Program-made: the position numbers and the translations under genes
Shown here: positions 7,975 through 16,100 of the stretch, one piece after another
Layout of the letters: every line of letters starts with the position of its first letter
How positions within the stretch are numbered: the stretch's first letter is position 1
The notes under the pieces: model-generated
Database searches by the model: none
What the model was told of the DNA's origin: nothing
What the model saw: the letters and a program-made list of their open reading frames with translations, nothing else
Assembly (NCBI GenBank): GCA_016713175.1
Contig: JADJPQ010000013.1
Location: 124,001 to 188,000 of the forward strand
From: Planctomycetota bacterium
Lineage (GTDB): Bacteria > Planctomycetota > UBA1135 > UBA2386
Length of the DNA: 64,000 bases
Direction: 5' to 3'

Positions 7975-9318
7975 GTGTCGCCTCGACGCTCACCCCAGAA
8001 CGCTGCCCTGATCCGCACGACCGCGATCACCATCGCCATCGTCATCGGAGCACTCATGATGCGCGGTGACCCCGACCCCGCAGCGGCCAGCGCGACCACG
8101 TCGCCACCCGAGTGCCTGCCAACCGCCGAGACCCTGCCGCACCTGGCAGACAGCGCTCGCGACGCAGCGGAGCTTGGAACCCTGACGTCCGAGCCGACGA
8201 TGCCGGTCGCCACCTGCAGCATCCACGGTCGGGTCCTGCTCACTGGCGCCGGTGTCGCAGCCGGAGCCAGCGTATCGCTGGTTCCCACCGCAATCTGGCC
8301 CGCCATTCGGAGCGAACACGCCACCACCGCGGCACCCGACGGTTCGTTCGAGTTCCTCGACGTGCCCTGCGGCGAATGGGTGCTGCTCGCCAGCCATGCC
8401 GACTTCGTCGATTCGTTCTTGTTCTTGCCTCCACAACCCGCAGGCGGCGACCTCGCGGTCCATCCGATCCTGGAACGGGGGCTGACCGCGACCACGATCG
8501 TCCTCGACCGCGATGGGAGCCCTTTGGCAGGATGCCGCGGCCACATCGCGCTGCTCAATCGAAGCCAGGCCTGGTCACCTGGAACCAGCGCCAGCGGCTC
8601 GCAGACCATGACCGAACGTACGGTCGTCAGCGGGTCCGATGGTCGCATGACCTGGCCTGGATTGGCCGCCGCGGATTGGCGGTTGATCGTGGAGCATCCA
8701 GCCCACCCGAGCGCGCGACTCGCGTTCACGCTGACCGGAGAACAGTGCACGCTGCCGGCCACCATTCGTCTTCAGGGCACGCCGTTGCGCGGTGAATGCC
8801 TGCTGGACGGCGAGGTCGTCGCCGAGACCAGCCTTCGTTTCCCGGACGGTCTGGGCCCCGGACGACCGGTCGTCGTCGGGACCGACGCCGTTGGCAGATT
8901 CGTCACACCGCCTCTGGCCATCGGCGGGCAGCGATTGTTGCTCGAGGATTTCCCCGCAGTTGCCGAGATCGAAACCCAGGTCGTGATGGGGCACCCGCAG
9001 ACGTGCCGACTGTCGTTCCTGACTGAGCCGCAGCTACCGCCTCCTGCGGCCACCGGAACGCTCGTCGTGCTGGCATTGGGCCGCGATGGACGCCCGGAGC
9101 GGGCGATGATCGAATTGCTGTTGGTGGATGCAGGCGGGGGAAGTCGGGTCGTACGCGAAGCCACCGACGACACCGTCACGGATGTGAGTGGTCATGTCAC
9201 ATTCTCCAACCTAGTAGCTGGTGATTACCTCGCGCGCTGCCCGCACACCGATGTCACGAGCGCTCCGTCCCGGGTCTCGAGTCACACCGTGTCGAGGGCC
9301 CTGTTGACGGTATTCTGA
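7975..9318 (+). CDS. Membrane-anchored protein with carboxypeptidase-regulatory-like (Ig-fold) domains
   Basis: 447 residues from a GTG start. The sequence TGAGGAAC just before it supplies a good Shine-Dalgarno (GAGGAA) that overlaps the upstream stop codon. This strong signal decides the start. An N-terminal hydrophobic segment (AITIAIVIGALMM) should anchor the protein or be a signal peptide. The rest reads as two or three beta-sandwich modules of the carboxypeptidase-regulatory type (SIHGRVLLTGAGVAAGASVSL, APDGSFEFLDVPCGEWVL, SDGRMTWPGLAAADWRLIV, VSGHVTFSNLVAGDYLARC). Such modules give structure or adhesion rather than catalysis. It is probably the distal gene of a unit with the metalloprotease lipoprotein. 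No catalytic residues were recognised. Confidence 0.75.
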   Translation: MSPRRSPQNAALIRTTAITIAIVIGALMMRGDPDPAAASATTSPPECLPTAETLPHLADSARDAAELGTLTSEPTMPVATCSIHGRVLLTGAGVAAGASVSLVPTAIWPAIRSEHATTAAPDGSFEFLDVPCGEWVLLASHADFVDSFLFLPPQPAGGDLAVHPILERGLTATTIVLDRDGSPLAGCRGHIALLNRSQAWSPGTSASGSQTMTERTVVSGSDGRMTWPGLAAADWRLIVEHPAHPSARLAFTLTGEQCTLPATIRLQGTPLRGECLLDGEVVAETSLRFPDGLGPGRPVVVGTDAVGRFVTPPLAIGGQRLLLEDFPAVAEIETQVVMGHPQTCRLSFLTEPQLPPPAATGTLVVLALGRDGRPERAMIELLLVDAGGGSRVVREATDDTVTDVSGHVTFSNLVAGDYLARCPHTDVTSAPSRVSSHTVSRALLTVF

Positions 9319-9464
9319 TTGGCACCATGTTCTTCACTGTCGTGCCTCCGATTGCTCGGGTAGTATTCGGCTGGACGAGGCTCTCGGCGTTCTTTGGCTC
9401 GACCGACGCTGCGGCACGGTGTCCACCCTGCATCGAGTTACCAACCTCCACGACCATCAATACA

Positions 9465-10466
9465 ATGCAAGTGCGCATCATGTCTTCGCTTCTGCTGGCT
9501 GCCAGCCCACTACCGTCACAGACATGGTATCCGGCTGGCGTCGGGTGTATCGCGAACTGGGACCACCGGGGCAACACGTGGCAAGGCCATTCTTGGCTCA
9601 ACTTGCCCACCGGGCCAGTGACTCTCGGCAACGTGCCTTTCCTCGTCTCCACGGAGACATTCACCAGCTGGAACCCCAACTCCCTGCCGCCAGGTTCTCC
9701 GCGTGTCGCGATACTGCCGGTGGACATGCCACCCGGGGTAATCGAGGTGCATACGCTCATGAACACGGGCTGGGGTCGGAGCGACGCCGCGTACGCGGCC
9801 GTGGAGTTTGTCGGGTCGGCGGGTACCCGATACATCTTTCCACTTCTTGGCAATGTCAACGTGCGAGATTGGTTGCACAGCAACTACACGAACAGCATCA
9901 ATGGAACCACGACCATCGAGGTGTGGACCGAAGGCAACGCGCGCTTGGACAAACAACAGTTCGTGCTACCACCGGCGTTCTTGACCGAGCGATTGACCAG
10001 CATCCTGTTCCATGACTGGGGGAGCCCATACTCTCAGTCATTGTACGTCGTCGGCGTCACCGCCTTGACGACCACTGCGATGCCCGGGCGCGGTGCGGCC
10101 TCGTTGGGCGGCGGCTGCCAAGGAGGTGGCATGCAGACCATCGATGGGCTGTTCAGTCTCGGAATGGGCCTGCAGTTCCGCCTTGCGGGAGCCGACCCGG
10201 GTGCAACGCTCGCCGTACTGAACCTCGGCGCGCCGGGTTTCGGGATTTCTTGCGGTCCTTGCGCCGCACTGCCAATGCTCGCCACGTGGTTCCCACCGCT
10301 CCAGAACGGGTCCAGCAACACCACGATCCAGGTCCCATGCCTCCGGTCGCTTGTGGGGGCGTCGATCGGTGCACAGTGGGTTGTGTTCGGTACCGGCAGC
10401 AATCCCTGCTCGGCGTTTCCTGGCGTTGCAACGTCCGACGCCGCGCTGTTCATGGTCGGCATCTGA
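9465..10466 (+). CDS. Secreted protein of unknown function with Cys/Gly-rich C-terminal module
   Basis: 333 residues from the ATG at 9465; a second ATG lies five codons later. A short hydrophobic leader (MSSLLLAASPLPSQT) is a plausible signal peptide. The first about 190 residues are rich in aromatic, Thr and Asn residues and look like a secreted beta-sandwich. The C-terminal part (ASLGGGCQGGGMQ, FSLGMGLQFRL, GFGISCGPCAALP, IQVPCLRSLVGASIG) resembles the C-terminal module of the protein at 5996-7096. The region around 9250-10470 uses more A/T-ending codons than its neighbours. Upstream of 9465 the frame stays open for 46 more codons, but no signal peptide would result. No catalytic motif was recognised. 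Confidence 0.7.
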   Translation: MQVRIMSSLLLAASPLPSQTWYPAGVGCIANWDHRGNTWQGHSWLNLPTGPVTLGNVPFLVSTETFTSWNPNSLPPGSPRVAILPVDMPPGVIEVHTLMNTGWGRSDAAYAAVEFVGSAGTRYIFPLLGNVNVRDWLHSNYTNSINGTTTIEVWTEGNARLDKQQFVLPPAFLTERLTSILFHDWGSPYSQSLYVVGVTALTTTAMPGRGAASLGGGCQGGGMQTIDGLFSLGMGLQFRLAGADPGATLAVLNLGAPGFGISCGPCAALPMLATWFPPLQNGSSNTTIQVPCLRSLVGASIGAQWVVFGTGSNPCSAFPGVATSDAALFMVGI

Positions 10467-10543
10467 TCCGAGGGCGCGGATGCCAACGCGACCGGCAGCC
10501 CGCCTCTGCCAGTCGCCGACCCAGCTCATGCCGCCGGTGGTGC

Positions 10544-13198
10544 CTACTTCGCCGCCGTCAGCAGGGCGTGGAAGAACAGCTTGAACGACGCCAGCGGCTG
10601 GCCGCGATAGGTCGCATCGGCGCCAAACAACACGACCCGGCCCTTGCCGACCCGGGCACACAGCACCGCGGCCTTGCCGACCAGGAACTCCTCACCGATC
10701 GCCCAACCCGACACCAGCGTGTCGCGGCCGCGCCAGCGCGCGACGACGTCGATTGGCGCGTTCGGGTCGGTGACCTCCAGCACCGCCGAGCCGTTGTTGA
10801 ACATCGTCGCCAACTCCGCCGGCATGCCCTTCGCCAGCGGATGCCCGGTGTCGACCTGCATCGCCAGCAGCGACCCGGGGATGTAGAACTCCTCGCGCGT
10901 CGTCCGCCGTTCGCCACCGTCTGCGCTTGCATCCGCGATGTGCGTGCCGACCTTGACCGGCAATCCGAAGTGCCGGATCACCTTGTCGCATTCGCCGCCG
11001 AGCGCAATCAGCGTGCCGCCGCCCTCGACGAACGCCCGCAACGCCGGCAGGGACTGCTCACCGGTGAGCCGCGTCGCCCGCGACGCCAGATTGCTCCAAT
11101 CCTCGAACTTCGGCAATGCCGCCGCGAGCTTGGTCAGCGCCTCCGGCTCACGATCGCGCGCGGTCGCCATCCGTTCCAGATCACGCGGACCCGGCAGGCC
11201 GGTGTGGAACACCAGGGCATCGTAATCGCGCAGCAGATCGCCGGCCTCGACGCGATCACCGAAGACCTGCGTCGCGCCGAACTCGAACTCCTTCAGGATC
11301 CACTGGTCCCAACCTGTCGGCATGTGCCCGCCGAACACATCGAACAGGCCGATGCGGGGCCGGCGCAGGGCCTCACGTGCTTCACGAGTCTCCGCCGCAA
11401 CGGCAACCGCGGCAACACCGAGCGCATCCCCGGCGGTCGCCAGGATCTCGGCCGCGCCATCGTCCCTGGGCACGAAGAAGAACCCGCGCGGCGACCACTC
11501 GACGCGGCGATCGGCGCGCAGCAGCCGATTGATCGCGATCACGGTGTGCGAATCGCGCGGATCGAGTTGCCAGCCGGCAGCGGCGACGGGCAGTGTCCGC
11601 CGCAGACTGTGGCCATGATCGATGACCGGTTCGAACGGACCCGGCAAATCCTCGTAGCCTCGCAGGACCGCGACGTCCATCTGCATCGCATAGGTCCAAC
11701 CCGCCGCGTCATACGGCGGCACCGGCTTGCCGTCCTTGATGTCGTCGGGGTGAAACTGCGGTTCGAACTGGTCGAGCACATGCGCGCGGAACGCCTGAGC
11801 CGTCTTGATCACGAACGACCCGGCAGGTACCGCCACGCCGTTGAACGAGAACGGCGCCGTCGCCCGCAGCACCTCGACGCCGTTCTTGCGCAGCGCCTGC
11901 ACCAGCCGCACCGCGGCATTGAAGTCCATCTGATCGGCCGGCAATACGTAGACCCGCGGGTCGCGCAGCATCGGATCGGAGAACACCGAATCAGGCTCGT
12001 CGCGACGGCGCGCTGCTCCGACCAATGCCGGTGTCGGCGTCCATTGATCCGTGCTGCCTTTCTGGATCGAGCGGTTGCCCATGAACCACGAATTGCGCAG
12101 CAATTCGGCCCGATGCCGCGCCGCGTAGTCCAGGATCGCGAAGTTGGCGGTCTGCAGGTACTCGACGGTCTGCCGCGCGTGCCAGGTCTGTGGCGGCACC
12201 GGATCGGGGTAGTCGCCGTACGGCAGCCGCCGGTCCAGCGGCTGACGGATCGGCGTCGGCTCGGGCCGGCCGAACGACTCGGTCAGGATGCCGATGATGT
12301 TGTGGAAATAACAGGTCGACCGCAGGCCGCCGTTCCACCAGCCCGAATAGGGCGCGCCGCTGCGCGAGATCACCCCCGGTTTGCCCTCGGCACAGAATCG
12401 GTTGGTCATGTGCGCCGACACGATCTCGATGCCGCGGATCACCAACGGATCGGTCAGGTAGTTGAACGGGTCGCGGAACGGCGGCACGAAGATGATGGTG
12501 TTCGCCGGCGCCGTCTGATGGTGGTTGTAGACGATCTGCGGGCACCAATCGGTGTAGAATACGCGATTGACGTTGGTCGCCTCGATCTGGTTGCAGGCGT
12601 AGAAATCGCGGTTGTTGTCGTGACCGATGTAGCGCTGATACAGCACCGGAATGGTCATGCTGCGGGTCGCCCGATAGGCATTGGCGACCAGCTCATATCC
12701 GTCCGGGTTGACCGGGCAGGCCAACAGCACGACTTCGTCGAGGATCCGCTGCACCTCCTCGTCGTTGCGCGAACTCATCTGCCAGACCAGCTCGATGAGG
12801 TTCTGGCCGGCGATCGCCTCGGTCGAATGCAGGCCGGCGTCGATCCAGACGACGGCGCGCCCTTCCGCTGCCAACGCCCTGGCCGCGGCTTCGTCGAGCC
12901 CCTTGGCGTGGCACAGCCGGCGGCTGATCTCGCGGATCCGGTCGAGGCGGCGGTGGTTCTCCGGCGAGGTGATGACCGCCATCACCATCCGTTGCCCGTA
13001 GCTCGTCGAGCCGATGTCGTGCAGCACCACGCGATCGCTGACCGCGTCGATGGCGCGGAAATAGCGCACCATGTCGGTGTAATTGCACAACTGGTAGTCG
13101 GCACCCACTTCGTGGCCGAGGAACTCCTTCGGCGAAGGCACCTGGGCGACAGCGGCGGCGGCCAGGAAGAACGCGGCGACGGCAAGCGATGGACGCAT
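10544..13198 (-). CDS. Secreted M14-family zinc carboxypeptidase with C-terminal GATase-like domain
   Basis: 884 residues. The start at 13198 gives a standard signal peptide (RPSLAVAAFFLAAAAVAQ). The M14 peptidase domain occupies roughly residues 25-370. Zinc ligands appear as HSTE (in DAGLHSTEAIAGQ) and the later NHHQ, with the substrate Arg in DNNRDFY and the catalytic Glu in GILTESFGRP, so it should be active. After a linker, a Rossmann-like domain (LFDVFGGHMPTGWDQW, YDALVFHTGLPG, FVEGGGTLIALGGE) resembles the class I glutamine-amidotransferase-like fold seen behind some M14 enzymes. It lacks an obvious nucleophile Cys. The gene is divergent from the tandem alpha/beta hydrolase. Exported peptide degradation is the likely role. 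Confidence 0.88.
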   Translation of the reverse strand: MRPSLAVAAFFLAAAAVAQVPSPKEFLGHEVGADYQLCNYTDMVRYFRAIDAVSDRVVLHDIGSTSYGQRMVMAVITSPENHRRLDRIREISRRLCHAKGLDEAAARALAAEGRAVVWIDAGLHSTEAIAGQNLIELVWQMSSRNDEEVQRILDEVVLLACPVNPDGYELVANAYRATRSMTIPVLYQRYIGHDNNRDFYACNQIEATNVNRVFYTDWCPQIVYNHHQTAPANTIIFVPPFRDPFNYLTDPLVIRGIEIVSAHMTNRFCAEGKPGVISRSGAPYSGWWNGGLRSTCYFHNIIGILTESFGRPEPTPIRQPLDRRLPYGDYPDPVPPQTWHARQTVEYLQTANFAILDYAARHRAELLRNSWFMGNRSIQKGSTDQWTPTPALVGAARRRDEPDSVFSDPMLRDPRVYVLPADQMDFNAAVRLVQALRKNGVEVLRATAPFSFNGVAVPAGSFVIKTAQAFRAHVLDQFEPQFHPDDIKDGKPVPPYDAAGWTYAMQMDVAVLRGYEDLPGPFEPVIDHGHSLRRTLPVAAAGWQLDPRDSHTVIAINRLLRADRRVEWSPRGFFFVPRDDGAAEILATAGDALGVAAVAVAAETREAREALRRPRIGLFDVFGGHMPTGWDQWILKEFEFGATQVFGDRVEAGDLLRDYDALVFHTGLPGPRDLERMATARDREPEALTKLAAALPKFEDWSNLASRATRLTGEQSLPALRAFVEGGGTLIALGGECDKVIRHFGLPVKVGTHIADASADGGERRTTREEFYIPGSLLAMQVDTGHPLAKGMPAELATMFNNGSAVLEVTDPNAPIDVVARWRGRDTLVSGWAIGEEFLVGKAAVLCARVGKGRVVLFGADATYRGQPLASFKLFFHALLTAAK

Positions 13199-13313
13199 GG
13201 AGAGTGTGTCGATGCTACGGAACTCGCGCTGGCTGCCGAGCCCCGGCTTGTCGCGTTGCTGTCCATCCGCCAGACTGCGTTGCCGGCGCTGCCAGTCGCC
13301 GGCCCGAGGCCCC

Positions 13314-14906
13314 TTGCCTGAACCGTCGCGTCTGTTGTCCTTGCTCGTCGGTGCCGCCGCGTTGGCGCAAGGACCGGCACCGGCCACCCCGGCCGGCAAA
13401 GCCCCCCGCATCGCCTACGACCTGCAGTACTCCGAGGTCAGTCGCGACCCCAAGCGCAACCGCCTCGACTTGTGGTTGCCGGCAGACGTCACCAACCCGC
13501 CGTTGGTGATGTTCATCCATGGCGGCTCATGGATGGGTGGCAGCAAGGACGATCTGCCCGGCGTCGCGCTCCGTCTCGTCGGTCACGGCTTCGCCGCCGC
13601 GATGATCAACTATCGGCTGAACCCCGGCGCGCGCTGGCCGGCCTTCGCCGAAGACGGGGCCGCAGCGTTCGCCTGGTTGCGCACACACGCGGCCGAGTAC
13701 GGCTTCGATCGCGAACGGATGTTCGTCATGGGGCATTCAGCGGGCGCCCAGATCGCGGCTGCGGTGGCCGGGGACCCGCGCTGGCTCGCGGCACATGACC
13801 TCCGCCCCGATCATGTCCGCGGCCTGGTGGCGATGTCGGGGATCTTCGACCTGCGACCGCGCCATCCGCTGCTGCAGGGCATTTTTGGCCAGAAAACCAC
13901 GCAGCGGGCCGATGCGTCACCCATCCTGTTCGTGACGCCGAGGACCCCGCCAACCCTGCTGGTCTGGGGCGAACACGACATGCCGGGGCTGCCGATGTCG
14001 GCGCAGATGATGCGGCGGCGGTTGGAGCAACTCGGCGTGCCGGTGACGACGATGCCGCTGACCGGCGCCAATCACGTCGACTACGTGTTCGATTTCGAAC
14101 GACCCGAACGCGACCGGGCCTCGCCGCGGATTGCCGAGTTCATCCGCTCCTGTGCGACGCCGTCGACGACACCAAAGGCGTCCCCGCCTCGGCTGATGCA
14201 GACGGTCACCGAGGTGCGGCTTGGCGAGGGCGCGCACCAGCGCCTTCGGCTGCATCGACCCGTGGCCAGCAAGCCGATGCCGTGGGTGCTGTTCGCACGG
14301 GACACCGCCGACGCGGAACCTCTGGCCATCGCCTGGTGCAAGCTCGGCATCGCCACCGCGATCCTCGACATCGGTCTGCGGCCCGCACTGGCGCATCCAC
14401 TCGGTGCCCAGACGGTCACCGACGCGTTCGCGCATCTGTACCAGCACGGCAAGGATCTCGGGCTCGACCCGGCTCGTGGCCATCTGGTCGGTCATGGCGA
14501 TGCCGGTCTGCTGACCAACCTCGTCGCCCTCGACTCCCGCTGGCTCACCGACGCCGGCCTGCCGGCGAACGCCATCCGTGCGGTCGCCTCGTTGTCGGCG
14601 CCCATCGATGTGCAGCCGGCCGGCGCGTTCCCCGGCGTGTTTCCGAGTGAACACGCGGCCCGGGTCGCCGCCTCACCGATCACCTGGCCACGTCAGAACG
14701 GCCCACCGCTGCTGTTGCTCTGGGCCGAACGCGACCTGGCCGGACGCGCCCACGACCAGCTGCGCATGGTCATGCGGGCGGAGACCACGGGCCAGGCCCA
14801 TGTGGCACTCGAACTCCCCGGCCACGATCACTCGAGCTACCTGACGAGCGCCGGAACGGACACGGACGCGATCAGCTGGCTGATCGCCGGCTTCTTCGGG
14901 CTGTGA
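13314..14906 (+). CDS. Secreted tandem alpha/beta-hydrolase; second domain lacks the nucleophile
   Basis: 530 residues from a TTG start at 13314, preceded by GAGG (13306-13309). This start gives a compact signal peptide (SRLLSLLVGAAALAQ). Longer in-frame starts would run into the divergent peptidase gene. Domain 1 (about 35-290) has the oxyanion motif HGGSW, nucleophile elbow GHSAG (Ser142), an acid candidate in WGEHD and a catalytic His candidate in GANHVDYV, like BD-FAE/esterase families. Domain 2 (about 310-530) keeps the fold but reads GHGDAG at the elbow, with Asp396 in place of Ser. It still has a WAERD acid and GHDHSSY. Domain 2 is therefore probably non-catalytic or altered. The substrate is unknown, with carbohydrate esters most likely. 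Confidence 0.82.
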   Translation: MPEPSRLLSLLVGAAALAQGPAPATPAGKAPRIAYDLQYSEVSRDPKRNRLDLWLPADVTNPPLVMFIHGGSWMGGSKDDLPGVALRLVGHGFAAAMINYRLNPGARWPAFAEDGAAAFAWLRTHAAEYGFDRERMFVMGHSAGAQIAAAVAGDPRWLAAHDLRPDHVRGLVAMSGIFDLRPRHPLLQGIFGQKTTQRADASPILFVTPRTPPTLLVWGEHDMPGLPMSAQMMRRRLEQLGVPVTTMPLTGANHVDYVFDFERPERDRASPRIAEFIRSCATPSTTPKASPPRLMQTVTEVRLGEGAHQRLRLHRPVASKPMPWVLFARDTADAEPLAIAWCKLGIATAILDIGLRPALAHPLGAQTVTDAFAHLYQHGKDLGLDPARGHLVGHGDAGLLTNLVALDSRWLTDAGLPANAIRAVASLSAPIDVQPAGAFPGVFPSEHAARVAASPITWPRQNGPPLLLLWAERDLAGRAHDQLRMVMRAETTGQAHVALELPGHDHSSYLTSAGTDTDAISWLIAGFFGL

Positions 14907-15105
14907 TCGCCACTGGGCTGCCGCCGCGGCGAACCATCCGAACCATGCTGGCAACTGGTCACCGGGGCCACTTCGGGCGAACGCCTGGACCGCAACTGTC
15001 TGCTGGCGCTGGCAGCCGCCGTGCTCGAGCCCGAACGACCGACCGGGCTGCAGCGCCTGCTCGGGGCGCCCTGACCAGCACCCGGCCGCGGCTTCGCTCG
15101 GGCCG

Positions 15106-16086
15106 CTACTTGTCGGCCACACCGGCCTTCGGCCGCTGCGGCGCCGGCAGATAGTGCACGCCGTTCTCCGATCGCGTCGAATCCAGCGCATACGCATCGC
15201 GGTTCTTCAGGAAGTCGATCACGTACTTCGCCGGAATCGCGAAGTTCAGCCCCTGGAAACCGCGATAGCCGGCACTGTTGACCCCGACGACCTCACCACG
15301 AAGGTTGAACAGCGGCCCACCCGAGTTCCCCGGATTGATCGGCGTGGTGATCTGGAAGTGCGAGCGACCTTCGAACGTGCGGTTGGTGACGCTGATGATC
15401 CCCGAGCTGACCGTGCGATCGAGGCCGATCGGCGCGCCGATCGCATACACCGTGTCGCCGACCTTCATCCCTTCGCTGTCACCAAGGTAGATCGTCGACA
15501 GCTTCAGATCCGTCGGCGGCTCCATCTTGACCAACGCGAGGTCCATCGGCGGATTGATCGCAGCGACCCGCGCCTTGCGGATCGTGCGCGGGTCGAAGCC
15601 GTCCTTCGTACGCGGATACAGCACGACGTCGACTTCGATCTCCTTCTCGACGACATGGAAGTTGGTGACGATCCAGCCGTCGGCATGGGTCACGAAGCCA
15701 GAGCCCGAGCCGGACGAACTCTCGATCTTGACCACCGCTTCGCCCATGGCGCGGGCACCTTCGGCGACCGACAGCTCGGGCAGTTCGGCGCGCGCGAAGA
15801 TCTCATCGCGAACGATCGCCGTGCCGGTCGCGGTCGCATCGGCGGCCTGCCGCCGTACCACCACCGCCGCCGGCACCTTCAGCACGTCGTAGCCGACATC
15901 GAGGAAGATCGTCTGTTCGTTGGCGCGCAGCACCCGACCCGTCAACTTGCAGCCATTGCCGAGATCGAGCACTTCGAGCGGCATGTTGGCCACCGCGACA
16001 GCGGCAGGCGGCGTGGCACTGCCAGTCCCCGGATCCTGGAAGCAGAACACCAACGCGACGGTTGCCGACCACATGTCGGGAACCAT
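15106..16086 (-). CDS. HtrA/DegP-like trypsin-fold serine protease, no PDZ domain
   Basis: 326 residues from the ATG at 16086 (another at 16074), with a short hydrophobic leader. The first about 80 residues form a small beta-rich part (LDLGNGCKLTGRVLRANEQTIFLDVG). The S1C protease domain follows. His is in TNFHVVEKE, Asp in PPMDLALVK and Ser in NPGNSGGPLF, a complete HtrA triad. The chain ends soon after the protease domain, so the PDZ domain of classical DegP is absent. Only 14 bases separate its start from the divergent FG-GAP gene. Periplasmic protein quality control is the likely role. The protease call is very secure. Confidence 0.9.
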   Translation of the reverse strand: MVPDMWSATVALVFCFQDPGTGSATPPAAVAVANMPLEVLDLGNGCKLTGRVLRANEQTIFLDVGYDVLKVPAAVVVRRQAADATATGTAIVRDEIFARAELPELSVAEGARAMGEAVVKIESSSGSGSGFVTHADGWIVTNFHVVEKEIEVDVVLYPRTKDGFDPRTIRKARVAAINPPMDLALVKMEPPTDLKLSTIYLGDSEGMKVGDTVYAIGAPIGLDRTVSSGIISVTNRTFEGRSHFQITTPINPGNSGGPLFNLRGEVVGVNSAGYRGFQGLNFAIPAKYVIDFLKNRDAYALDSTRSENGVHYLPAPQRPKAGVADK

Positions 16087-16100
16087 AGATTGCGCCGCCG

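Noticed and set aside
10250..13321. Long plus-strand open frame opposite the M14 peptidase
   Set aside because: The translation is Arg-rich and without domain sequence, while the minus strand encodes a complete zinc carboxypeptidase.
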